A stretch of 8,975 nucleotides of DNA. It comes from CAYOVG01 sp964407285. Lineage in GTDB: Bacteria > Desulfobacterota > Syntrophobacteria > Syntrophobacterales > Syntrophobacteraceae. Positions 1 through 6,108 of the stretch are shown here, piece by piece. The notes below the pieces were generated by a model. The model made no database searches. It had not been told where the DNA came from and saw only the letters and a list, made by a program, of their open reading frames with translations. Made by a program: the position numbers and the translations under genes. Position 1 is the first letter of the stretch. Each line of letters starts with the position of its first letter. The stretch covers positions 1 through 8,975 of the forward strand of contig CAYOVG010000297.1 in the NCBI GenBank assembly GCA_964407285.1, in the 5' to 3' direction.

Positions 1-1379
1 AAGCGATGGGAGTCGAGATCCGGACGGGCGTTTGCGTGGGAAGGGACGTGACCCTGGATGCGTTGAGGGAGGAGGGATATGAAGCTTTCTTCCTGGGAGT
101 AGGGGCGCACAAGGGGTTCAAGCTGGGAATCGAGGGGGAAGACGAATTCCCCCAGGTCCATGACGCCATAACGTTTCTGCGGGATGTGAACCTCGGGAAC
201 ATGGAGCGGCCCGCCGGGAAGGTGGTCGTGGTGGGGGGCGGCAATTCGGCCATGGATGCCGCGCGCACCTGCATACGGCTGGGGTGCGCGGAGGTCCACG
301 TGGCCTATCGGCGCGCGCGGGAAGAGATGCCGGCCAATGCCGAGGAGGTCGACCAGGCCATGGAGGAGGGCGTGCGGTTCCACTTTCTGGCCGTGCCCGT
401 GAGAGTCGGCGGAATCGGGGGAAGGGTCGAGTACCTGGAATGCCTCCAGGCGGAGTTGGGCGCTCCGGACGCGGGAGGCAGACGCCGCCCCATCCCCGTG
501 GCGGACAGCAATTTCAGGATCGAAGCCGGGGCGGTCATCACGGCCATCGGCCAGCAGCCCGATTTCGAAGCCTTTCCGGACGACATTCCATTCAAGATCA
601 CTCCACGAAATCTCATCGTAACCGGCGCTACCGACACGAGTACGAGCGTCCCCGGCATTTTCGCCGGAGGGGACGCGGTCACCGGTCCCGCGACCGTGGT
701 GCAGGCCATTGCGGCCGGGAAACGCGCCGCCATCGACATTCACCAGTACCTTTGCGGTTCCGGGAGCATCGCTTCGGTTCCCGCTGCCGATAAACGACGG
801 TTCGTGCCGTTTTTTGTCATGCCGGCCGCCGAGAAGTATGCCGGCCGGCGCAATCCGATGCCCATGATGGACCCTGTGGAGCGCAGGAGCAACTTCGACC
901 TTGTGGAGAAGGGGTTTGACGAACTCCAGGCGCGTAAGGAGGCGCAGCGTTGCCTTCGCTGTGATGTCTGCGTCCGATGCGGGACCTGCGAGAGGGTCTG
1001 CCGGGACGCCATGCAGGTGGATGCCCTGCACTTCAAGCCCCTCGTCTCTCCCGGTTCCATGGAACGGGTGCTGAGCAACTACAGCCGTCCCGGCGAGCGG
1101 TGCATCACGTGCGGCGCCTGTTCTGTCGCTTGCCCGACGGGCGCCATGCAGTGCTTCGAGACGGACGACGGGCGGCAGTTGCGGATTTGCGGCACGGTGT
1201 TGAACGAGATTCCCACCGTAAAGTGCAGGTCCTGCGGCCGACCCATGCCGCCGGAGCGCTACATGGAGTTCGTGAGGTCCCGAAGCGATGCGGCCATGGG
1301 CAAGGAGGTGGAGCGCGGTCTTTGTCCCGAGTGCGCCAGGGAGCATCGCGCCCGGCAGTTTGCCGTCTTCCGGGTTTGA
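1..1379 (+). CDS. FAD/NAD(P)H-dependent oxidoreductase with two 4Fe-4S ferredoxin motifs, GltD-like (5' partial)
   Basis: The reading frame is open to the left edge, so the N-terminus (usually a Cys cluster and the FAD dinucleotide-binding motif) is missing. Residues are counted from the first in-window Met at position 6; 457 remain. A pyridine-nucleotide-binding loop GGGNSA is at about 77-82. A C-terminal flavin-contact region, PGIFAGGDAVTGP followed by AIAAGKRAA, is at 216-242. Both are typical of the glutamate synthase small subunit (GltD) superfamily. The end of that fold, EAQRCLRCD, runs into a ferredoxin-like tail with CxxCxxCxxxC at C322-C332 and CxxCxxCxxxCP at C366-P377, each expected to hold one 4Fe-4S cluster. 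C316 and C319 lie just before. A further pair of CxxC motifs (C407/C410 and C440/C443) resembles a metal-binding ribbon. The likely role is cytoplasmic electron transfer between NAD(P)H and ferredoxin or a partner complex such as a hydrogenase, formate dehydrogenase or Hdr-type enzyme. The partner is not in the window and true glutamate synthase activity is not implied. A 222-bp gap with a repeat separates it from the next gene. Confidence 0.88.
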   Translation, partial: AMGVEIRTGVCVGRDVTLDALREEGYEAFFLGVGAHKGFKLGIEGEDEFPQVHDAITFLRDVNLGNMERPAGKVVVVGGGNSAMDAARTCIRLGCAEVHVAYRRAREEMPANAEEVDQAMEEGVRFHFLAVPVRVGGIGGRVEYLECLQAELGAPDAGGRRRPIPVADSNFRIEAGAVITAIGQQPDFEAFPDDIPFKITPRNLIVTGATDTSTSVPGIFAGGDAVTGPATVVQAIAAGKRAAIDIHQYLCGSGSIASVPAADKRRFVPFFVMPAAEKYAGRRNPMPMMDPVERRSNFDLVEKGFDELQARKEAQRCLRCDVCVRCGTCERVCRDAMQVDALHFKPLVSPGSMERVLSNYSRPGERCITCGACSVACPTGAMQCFETDDGRQLRICGTVLNEIPTVKCRSCGRPMPPERYMEFVRSRSDAAMGKEVERGLCPECAREHRARQFAVFRV

Positions 1380-1601
1380 AAGCGGGGCGGAGTTCAATGG
1401 TTCAGACCATTTCGCGGGTGGTGTGAAAACCACGGAGACGGAAATCGGAAAACGGATGTCGGTGGTCGGAAATCGGAAGTCGGATGAATCCATTCCGACC
1501 TCCGGAGGTCGAATCCGATTTCTGATCTCCGACCACCGACATCCGTTTTCCGTCACCGAGCAGCCGGCGTTTTTCTCAACGGGTTTGGAAGGACAGGGGA
1601 A
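1380..1601. other. Intergenic region with hairpins and a large inverted repeat
   Basis: No convincing gene lies in these 222 bases. Just after the oxidoreductase stop there are two small hairpins. One pairs AATGGT (1396-1401) with ACCATT (1406-1411). The other pairs GTGGT (1418-1422) with ACCAC (1429-1433). Neither has a real T-run, so they are at best weak terminator candidates. Most of the rest is the inverted repeat described separately. The promoter of the downstream five-gene block should lie here or within the repeat, but I see no clear -35/-10 pair. Confidence 0.6.
1446..1552. repeat. Large intergenic inverted repeat (REP/MITE-like), 25-bp perfect arms
   Basis: Bases 1446-1470 are the exact reverse complement of 1528-1552, giving a 25-bp perfect stem. 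The stem continues imperfectly inward through AATCGG- and CGAATCCGATT-type sequence to a 14-bp perfect palindrome, GACCTCCGGAGGTC, at 1497-1510. The left arm also contains a direct repeat, CGGAAATCGGAA, at 1439-1450 and 1467-1478, a 28-bp period. A transcript would fold into one long hairpin. A related but diverged hairpin precedes the gene at 6124. The element carries no coding frame of its own. It could be a dispersed palindromic repeat, a folded leader or transcription-attenuating structure, or the remnant of a non-autonomous element. No target-site duplication is obvious. Confidence 0.85.
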
Positions 1602-2747
1602 ATGAGTGAACTGACGCGTGCGGAGCTTCTTGCGGCCGTGATTTCCGGGCGGGGGCCCGCCTATCTGAGAGGCGTGGATCTCTCCACGCTCGATCTCTCG
1701 AATGCGGGTTGGCTTGCGGAAGCCGACCTGCGATTCGCCAATCTCACGCATACGAACCTCTCCCGGGCCAATCTGCGGGAAGCCGTCATCGAGAGGGCCA
1801 ATCTGCAGGGAGCGAATCTTTCGGGAGCCAATCTCGAGTCCGTGGATTTGACGAAAGCCAGGCTCAACGGGGCCAATTTCAAGATGGCGAACCTGAGGGG
1901 GGCGACCCTGAGGGGAGCCAGTCTCGTGGGCGCAAACCTCATGAGGGCCAACCTCAAGGATGCGGACCTGGAGGGGGCGGACCTGGAGGGAGTGAACCTG
2001 GAGCAGGCCGACCTCACGAAAGCCCGGATCAGCGTGGCGAGCATCAAGGCGGCCAATATTTTCGGCGCAAACTTTCAGGGCGCCGTTCTTGTGGGGGCGA
2101 CCCAGGAGGAGGGCAGGGGAGATGCGTTGCCTCCCATGCCTCAGCAGGGCTTCGCCGGAGTTGTGAACACCATCCAGTTGACCGACCTGATTCAGCTCAT
2201 CTGCCTGTCGCGAGGAGACATCCTGATCCGGATTATGTCGCCCCTGGGGGAGGGTGCGGTGCATATCCGGCGGGGGCAGGTGTGCCATGCCGAGGCCGGA
2301 ACGAGCCGTGGAGAGAAAGCCTTCTTCGAACTGCTCCATTGGAAGAACGGGAGGTTTGAGACTCTTGCGCTGACGGGAGAGCCCGTCACCACCATTTCGA
2401 AGCCCCTGGAACATCTCATTGTGGAATCGATGCGGCAACTGGATGAGAAGAAATCCGACAAGCGGGAGGACTACAACTCTCTCGTGCAGGAATTGCGAGC
2501 CCAACTACCCATTTCCGGCTATCCGCTCAAAGAGATGAAAGAACTCGTATCCAAAGAGGGAAGAGATATAAACATCAACAACGAAGTGCAGATCACCGAC
2601 ATATTCGACACCGGGGACGGCGACGGCGTTTTCTGTTCCGTGACGGCGGACGGAGAGGTGTTCATTGTGCCCCTGGACTACATCGGGTTCAAGGAAGGGC
2701 AGTCTCTTCCGGACCGGTTGCGGGGGGGCGGAAACCGGAGGAAATAA
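1602..2747 (+). CDS. Pentapeptide-repeat protein fused to a DUF4388 (PATAN) domain
   Basis: This 381-residue protein has three parts. Residues 41-165 are 25 uninterrupted pentapeptide repeats of the A(N/D)LxG type, expected to fold as a right-handed quadrilateral beta helix. Residues about 183-275 match the DUF4388/PATAN pattern known from PatA-like and other signalling proteins: FAGVVNTIQLTDLIQLICLS, then a segment like GAVHIRRGQVCHAEAG, then GEKAFFELLHWKNGRFE. Residues 276-381 are a charged linker and a small C-terminal region (ITDIFDTGDGDGVFCS, then GEVFIVPLDYIGF) that I do not recognise. There is no signal peptide or membrane segment, so it is probably cytoplasmic. The ATG is preceded by GGAAGGA at 1587-1593. 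It is the first gene of the block that continues with mglB- and mglA-like genes 91 bp downstream. PATAN domains often occur in gene sets with Roadblock and small GTPase genes, which suggests an adaptor or localisation role. The binding partner is unknown. Confidence 0.9.
   Translation: MSELTRAELLAAVISGRGPAYLRGVDLSTLDLSNAGWLAEADLRFANLTHTNLSRANLREAVIERANLQGANLSGANLESVDLTKARLNGANFKMANLRGATLRGASLVGANLMRANLKDADLEGADLEGVNLEQADLTKARISVASIKAANIFGANFQGAVLVGATQEEGRGDALPPMPQQGFAGVVNTIQLTDLIQLICLSRGDILIRIMSPLGEGAVHIRRGQVCHAEAGTSRGEKAFFELLHWKNGRFETLALTGEPVTTISKPLEHLIVESMRQLDEKKSDKREDYNSLVQELRAQLPISGYPLKEMKELVSKEGRDININNEVQITDIFDTGDGDGVFCSVTADGEVFIVPLDYIGFKEGQSLPDRLRGGGNRRK
1722..2096 (+). repeat. Tandem pentapeptide-repeat coding array (25 units of 15 bp)
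   Basis: Twenty-five consecutive 5-residue units lie without a break from ADLRF (residue 41) to AVLVG (residue 165). The central residue of each unit is Leu, Ile or Phe throughout. At the DNA level the units share a degenerate GCCAATCTG-like core with varied codons, so this is an old protein repeat and not a recent microsatellite expansion. Less regular units may extend it upstream (LRGVDL, STLDL at residues 22-32). Confidence 0.88.
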
Positions 2748-2838
2748 AACAGAAACTGACCGCTACGGCATTCCGCATGCATATCATGAGACCTGTTGAA
2801 GTGAAATTCAAGACTACTCTAGCTGGCGAGGCGTCGCA
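2748..2838 (+). other. 91-bp spacer between DUF4388 gene and mglB-like gene
   Basis: No gene fits here. The frame of the downstream gene has a stop at 2797-2799 and no start codon between it and position 2839. The composition is more AT-rich than its flanks (GTGAAATTCAAGACTACTCT at 2801-2820), so an internal promoter is possible, but no convincing -35/-10 pair is seen. GAGG at 2828-2831 is the likely ribosome-binding site for the next gene, 7 bases before its ATG. Confidence 0.5.
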
Positions 2839-3255
2839 ATGAACCTTATATTGACTGCGAATCAGATCAACCAACTGGCGGAGATCGTGGAACGGGAGCT
2901 TCTGGATGCCGGGGCCGACCATGTGATCATTGTCGATATGGCGGGGAACCTGATCCTGGAGCGCGGGTCCTGGCCGATGGAGGACATTATGTCCCTGGCT
3001 GTCCTTTCCGCCGCGAATTTTGCGGCCACCGCCCAGATTGCCAAACTGATCGGAGAGGATGACTTCACGCTGCTCTTCCACAAAGGAGATAAGGAGAACA
3101 TCCATTTCAGCAGGCTCGGAAAGGATTACATCATCATAACCCTGTTTGACGACGGCGTCTCCCTCGGCTTGATCCGGCTAAAGAGCGGCAAAGTGGTCGA
3201 GGAGGTGCTGTCCATACTCAGCCGAAAGGAAGGACGGCAACTGTGGCCTTTATAG
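2839..3255 (+). CDS. mglB: Roadblock/LC7 domain protein, MglB-like regulator of the adjacent GTPase
   Basis: The 138-residue protein is essentially one Roadblock/LC7 domain. It runs from the N-terminal helix (ANQINQLAEIVERELL, residues 7-22), through GADHVIIVDMAGNLIL (25-40), the long central helix around LAVLSAANFAATAQIAKLIG (53-72), and the strands LLFHKG and DYIIITLFDDGVSLGLIRLK (96-115). Roadblock proteins of the MglB type form homodimers that act on MglA GTPases, as GAP and in some systems as nucleotide exchange factor. The direct overlap with an MglA-like gene supports that assignment. ATG 2839 is the only sensible start because an in-frame stop lies 42 bases upstream. It is shorter than Myxococcus MglB (about 159 residues), mainly through a short C-terminal tail. 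It may be a generic Roadblock protein and not a strict MglB orthologue. Confidence 0.9.
   Translation: MNLILTANQINQLAEIVERELLDAGADHVIIVDMAGNLILERGSWPMEDIMSLAVLSAANFAATAQIAKLIGEDDFTLLFHKGDKENIHFSRLGKDYIIITLFDDGVSLGLIRLKSGKVVEEVLSILSRKEGRQLWPL
3226..3233 (+). promoter_or_regulatory. Ribosome-binding site supporting the GTG start of mglA
   Basis: AAGGAAGG lies inside the 3' end of the Roadblock gene, 9 bases before GTG 3243. A strong Shine-Dalgarno at standard spacing supports GTG as the start and suggests translational coupling across the 13-nt overlap. Confidence 0.72.
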
Positions 3256-3860
3256 ACCTCGCCAAGAACGAGATTCAAACCAAAATCGTTTTCTACGGTC
3301 CCGGACGGGGCGGAAAGACGACGAACCTCCTTTACATCCATCAATCCATGTCGAAGCAGGTCTGCGGGAAAATGGTCACCATCGATACCAAGGGGGACCG
3401 TACGCTTTTCTTTGATTTTCTTCCCCTGGGAATCGGGAAGATCTTCAACCTGGAAATCAGAATACAGCTCTATACCGTGCCGGGGCAGGTGATGTACAAC
3501 ACCACCCGCAAGCTCGTCCTTCGGGGCGTCGACGGGGTGGCTTTCGTGGCCGATTCCCTGAGGATACAGAAGCAGAAAAATATCGATAGCCTGCGGAACC
3601 TGGCCGAGAACCTCAAGGAAGAGGGGCTCGACATCAAAACGATACCCCTGGTGCTCCAGTACAACAAGCGGGACCTGGCCGAATCCAACGTTCCCATGCT
3701 CAGTGTGGAGGAGATGGAAGCGGACTTGAACGCGGACCTCGGGGTTCCTTCCTTCGAGGCAAGCGCGCTGAAAGGGCCGGGAGTGTACGAGACACTGCGG
3801 GAAATCAGTAAACGTACCGTGAGAAACGTAATCCAAAAGGTCGGCATGAACCTCAAGTAG
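3243..3860 (+). CDS. mglA: MglA-like Ras-superfamily small GTPase
   Basis: The 205-residue protein has the full set of MglA signatures. The P-loop GPGRGGKT is at 19-26, GDRTLFFDFLPL at 51-62, the switch II segment TVPGQ at 78-82 followed by YNTTRKLVLRGVDGVAFVADS, the guanine-specificity motif NKRD at 141-144, and SAL at 174-176. Numbering coincides with Myxococcus xanthus MglA as I recall it: G21, R53 (intrinsic arginine finger), T78 and Q82 are all present, so the protein is predicted to bind and hydrolyse GTP. MglA proteins act as nucleotide-dependent switches for cell polarity, gliding and pili. The start is GTG with a good Shine-Dalgarno, and the gene overlaps the Roadblock gene by 13 nt, so the two are almost surely co-expressed. 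The protein is slightly longer than the usual about 195 residues because of a basic C-terminal tail ending VIQKVGMNLK. It is cytoplasmic, with no lipid-anchor motif. Confidence 0.95.
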   Translation: MAFIDLAKNEIQTKIVFYGPGRGGKTTNLLYIHQSMSKQVCGKMVTIDTKGDRTLFFDFLPLGIGKIFNLEIRIQLYTVPGQVMYNTTRKLVLRGVDGVAFVADSLRIQKQKNIDSLRNLAENLKEEGLDIKTIPLVLQYNKRDLAESNVPMLSVEEMEADLNADLGVPSFEASALKGPGVYETLREISKRTVRNVIQKVGMNLK

Positions 3861-3879
3861 CGGAAGGGATAACGCATGC

Positions 3880-3893
3880 CGGGCGCGCGCCCG
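3880..3893. repeat. GC palindrome downstream of mglA-like gene
   Basis: CGGGCGCGCGCCCG is a perfect 14-nt palindrome 20 bases after the mglA-like stop. The flanking CGCA (3873-3876) and TGCG (3894-3897) can extend the stem with a bulge. A second short stem, GCCGG (3931-3935) with CCGGC (3945-3949), follows. There is no T-tract, so this is not a standard intrinsic terminator; it could pause or stabilise the mglB-mglA transcript end. The 155-bp spacer (3861-4015) otherwise shows no gene. Confidence 0.5.
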
Positions 3894-4002
3894 TGCGGCT
3901 GAAACCGGCGGGACCGCGGAGGTTCGATGCGCCGGGTTTTTCGTCCGGCATAGGCTGTGCGTGTGCGGCCCGCGTAGGCCGCCCCGAGTCCGCTCGATGC
4001 GT

Positions 4003-4008
4003 GGGGAG
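4003..4008 (+). promoter_or_regulatory. Ribosome-binding site deciding the start at 4016
   Basis: GGGGAG lies 7 bases before ATG 4016. The frame is open further upstream to a GTG at 3893, but that codon lies in the GC palindrome without a Shine-Dalgarno. The extra residues would be Arg/Pro/Gly/Cys-rich and unlike the charged helical N-terminus that follows. Confidence 0.65.
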
Positions 4009-4015
4009 CCCCATT

Positions 4016-6028
4016 ATGGCGGAAGAAAAGAAGGATGAAAAGCTGGAATTCGATCTGGATGCGTTCAACGCCCAGGTTGATAAGGAGATCGACAGTCTGT
4101 TCGTTCCGGTCATGGGCGACCTGAAGCTGGGAGAGGAGCCGGCCCGGGCGGATAAAGCGGATGCCGGGGGAGGGGAGGGTGCTCCCGCCCCCTCCGGGAA
4201 GAAGTCCGCGCCTTCTCCGGACGCGCCCGCGTTCAAAACCGCACCCCCGCCCGCAACACATCGGGCGGATTCCGCCGGTCCCGGTTCCGCCACCGACTTT
4301 GCGGAAAAAGCGGGCGTCGGGGTCGGAGGATTCGATCTGAAGGCTTTCGAAGCCCAGATCGACAGTACGATCGATGGTTTGTTCGTGCCTTCGGCGCCCG
4401 GTGTGGAGACGGGGTTGGAAGCGGAGAACGAAAGAAGAGCCGCGGAGAGAGAAGCGGCGCCGTCGCCCGCGCCGGGGACGGAAACAGGCGGGACCGCGGA
4501 TGCGGGGGACGGGCGGGTCGTTCCCGAGGCCGCCCCGGAGGAGACTCCGGATAGTGAGCCGGCGCGATTGCTCGAAGCCCTGAATGTGGCGCATCTCAGC
4601 CTGGATTGGGAATTCTCCGTGGAAAACGTCTCCATGCTGGAGTCCGCCCTGGTGGATCTCGAACCCTATTGCAGGAGCAACCGCGAAACCCTGTCCGTCT
4701 ACAAAATGTTCAGGGCCGTACTCAAGTATCTCAAGGCGCGGCCCGAGTCCCTGGATAAACGGCTTATCGAGTTCATTCGGGACGCCCATACCATGCTGAA
4801 GGCCCTGCTGTTTTCCGGAGACAGGCTCGGCGCGACGGAAAAGGAGGACCTCGCCGACCTGACCCGGCGCTTCCAGGCGATGGGGAAGAAGCGTACGGCG
4901 AAATCCGAGGGAGCGGCAGCGGTCCCCTTAGTACCGCCGTCCCGGCCCGTGGAAGGCGTGGCCACCGGGGAATCCGTTCCACCACCGCCGCTCGTGGAGG
5001 CGCATCCCGCGCAGAGCGTGACGGTCTCTTCGCCGCGTCCTCCCGAGGCGATGGAGAAGATCCATTCCACCGAAGATCTCCGGAGTTGGATGGAATCGTA
5101 TGGAGACCGGCTGGGCGATATTGTGAAGCAGTTCGAAGCAGAGAGAAACCGGTTGCTCCATCTCATGGAAAGCATGGGAAAAACGCCCGCTCTCAATCCC
5201 GTCACGACGAGGTTGCGCGCAATCGATGCGGGACTTGACGCGCGGATTTCCGCCCTGGGGCGGATGGAGCGGGAGTGGAGCAGCCGGTTGCGGCAGTCGG
5301 CGGGGGGCCTCGAGGAGGTGACTCCGGCGTTGCCGACCGAAACGCCGGTCCCGGACGAATGGGGGGGATTACCGCCCCATGGTGAAGCTGTTGCTTCTGC
5401 CGCCGAGTTGGAGGAGCCGGATCGAGTCGACCAGTTCGCGGAAACGGTGGTGACCGGGCCTGCGGGCGCACGGCTGCCGGAGGGACCGTGGGAGGAGCGG
5501 AAAGATAAGGATGCGCCTCCCGAGATGCCTTCCATCCGACGGAGAGCGTCTGTCTATGTGTTCGAGATCTCGGAAAAACCTGTAGGGGTGCTCGCCCACC
5601 ATGTCGTGAAAATCGAGCGGATACCGGTCAAGAAAATGGACGCGATCCTCAGACGCGGGTTCGCCGTGCTGGATGATTTCAAGGGCCTGTTCAGGGGAAT
5701 CAAGGCGGGCCTGCTGGGCGACTGGGCGGGATTGCCGAAGGATACGCTCAAGACCTTTCTTTTCATGCCCCTGACTCACGAGATGCTCGGCATTCCCTCG
5801 AAGACCGCCGTATCGAAGAAGGCGGCCGCGGTGCTGATGAGCAACGGCCAACAGCACGGCGTCGTGTTTTCGGCTTTTTCCGGGTCGAACATGCGTTTCG
5901 AAACCGAAATAGACGAAAGCGGGGTGAAGGACGAGTTTGTCCTGGGCAGGGCCGAGGTCGCATCGGGTACTCCGATAGAAGTCCTGGATATCGACCGGCT
6001 GCTGAAGAAGCTTGAAAACGATGGTTGA
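4016..6028 (+). CDS. Large scaffold-like protein with duplicated N-terminal motif and C-terminal CheW-like domain
   Basis: The protein has 670 residues from ATG 4016. A motif FDLxAFxAQ(V/I)DxxIDxLFVP occurs twice (residues 12-31 and 106-125), joined by Pro/Ala/Gly-rich probably disordered sequence. A second low-complexity stretch follows to about 182. Residues 183-292 are a helical domain I do not recognise (RLLEALNVAHLSLDWEF, then MFRAVLKYLKARPESLDKRL). After another Pro-rich linker, residues 350-430 are helical and coiled-coil-like (STEDLRSWMESYGDRL, then RLRAIDAGLDARISALGRM). Residues about 511-668 look like a CheW-like domain: VYVFEISEKPVGVLAHHVVKI, AAAVLMSNGQQHGVVFS, then GTPIEVLDIDRLL at the end. 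CheW domains dock CheA kinases and receptors as SH3-like adaptors. No CheA or receptor is in the window, so here it may link the GTPase pair to a distant chemosensory array or be repurposed. It is cytoplasmic, with no signal peptide or membrane segment. CheW assignment is by eye and moderate. Confidence 0.8.
   Translation: MAEEKKDEKLEFDLDAFNAQVDKEIDSLFVPVMGDLKLGEEPARADKADAGGGEGAPAPSGKKSAPSPDAPAFKTAPPPATHRADSAGPGSATDFAEKAGVGVGGFDLKAFEAQIDSTIDGLFVPSAPGVETGLEAENERRAAEREAAPSPAPGTETGGTADAGDGRVVPEAAPEETPDSEPARLLEALNVAHLSLDWEFSVENVSMLESALVDLEPYCRSNRETLSVYKMFRAVLKYLKARPESLDKRLIEFIRDAHTMLKALLFSGDRLGATEKEDLADLTRRFQAMGKKRTAKSEGAAAVPLVPPSRPVEGVATGESVPPPPLVEAHPAQSVTVSSPRPPEAMEKIHSTEDLRSWMESYGDRLGDIVKQFEAERNRLLHLMESMGKTPALNPVTTRLRAIDAGLDARISALGRMEREWSSRLRQSAGGLEEVTPALPTETPVPDEWGGLPPHGEAVASAAELEEPDRVDQFAETVVTGPAGARLPEGPWEERKDKDAPPEMPSIRRRASVYVFEISEKPVGVLAHHVVKIERIPVKKMDAILRRGFAVLDDFKGLFRGIKAGLLGDWAGLPKDTLKTFLFMPLTHEMLGIPSKTAVSKKAAAVLMSNGQQHGVVFSAFSGSNMRFETEIDESGVKDEFVLGRAEVASGTPIEVLDIDRLLKKLENDG
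4049..4108 (+). repeat. Duplicated 20-residue motif, copy 1
   Basis: Encodes FDLDAFNAQVDKEIDSLFVP (residues 12-31 of the scaffold-like protein). It shares 14 of 20 positions with copy 2, 94 residues later. It is predicted to be an amphipathic helix ending in LFVP. It sits at the extreme N-terminus ahead of a disordered linker, as expected for a tethered docking peptide. Confidence 0.8.
4331..4390 (+). repeat. Duplicated 20-residue motif, copy 2
   Basis: Encodes FDLKAFEAQIDSTIDGLFVP (residues 106-125). The six differences from copy 1 fall mostly at charged, polar or exchangeable positions (D/K, N/E, V/I, K/S, E/T, S/G). The F, L, A, Q, D, I and the LFVP end are kept, which points to selection on one binding face. 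Confidence 0.8.
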
Positions 6029-6039
6029 CAGACGGGGAT

Positions 6040-6104
6040 CGGAAGCCGGAGACCGAAGATCGGAATAGGATGTCCGATTTTTGCTTTCCGGCATCCGGCT
6101 TCCG
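6040..6104. repeat. Intergenic inverted repeat before the pseudokinase gene
   Basis: CGGAAGCCGGA at 6040-6050 is the exact reverse complement of 6094-6104. An inner stem pairs ATCGGA (6059-6064) with TCCGAT (6073-6078) around an 8-base loop. Its units (ATCGGAA, GGATGTC, CCGGA) resemble those of the larger repeat at 1446-1552, so both probably belong to one family of dispersed palindromes. It fills nearly all of the spacer between the 6028 stop and the Shine-Dalgarno at 6109. Confidence 0.72.
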
Positions 6105-6108
6105 TTCG

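Noticed and set aside
1288..1605. A 105-codon + strand frame across the intergenic repeat
   Set aside because: It overlaps the oxidoreductase end in another frame and its second half only translates the palindromic repeat.
1722..2096. Possible CRISPR or DNA tandem repeat
   Set aside because: The 15-bp periodicity is a protein pentapeptide repeat in frame, with degenerate codons and no spacers.
2825..2837. Sigma-54-like promoter (TGGC...CGCA) before the Roadblock gene
   Set aside because: The GG-GC spacing is 9 instead of 10 and the site touches the start codon.
3893..4015. N-terminal extension of the scaffold gene from GTG 3893
   Set aside because: There is no ribosome-binding site, the start falls in a GC palindrome, and the residues encoded are unlike a structured or charged N-terminus. 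ATG 4016 has GGGGAG 7 bases upstream.
3470..4789. A 439-codon - strand frame opposite mglA and the scaffold gene
   Set aside because: It spans two real genes and their spacer, and its Arg/Gly/Pro-rich translation has no recognisable fold.
4781..4808. HPt-like phosphotransfer motif (RDAHTMLKALLFSG) in the scaffold protein
   Set aside because: The His and Lys are spaced one residue too far for HxxKG and the following Gly is missing, so a phosphotransfer role is not supported.
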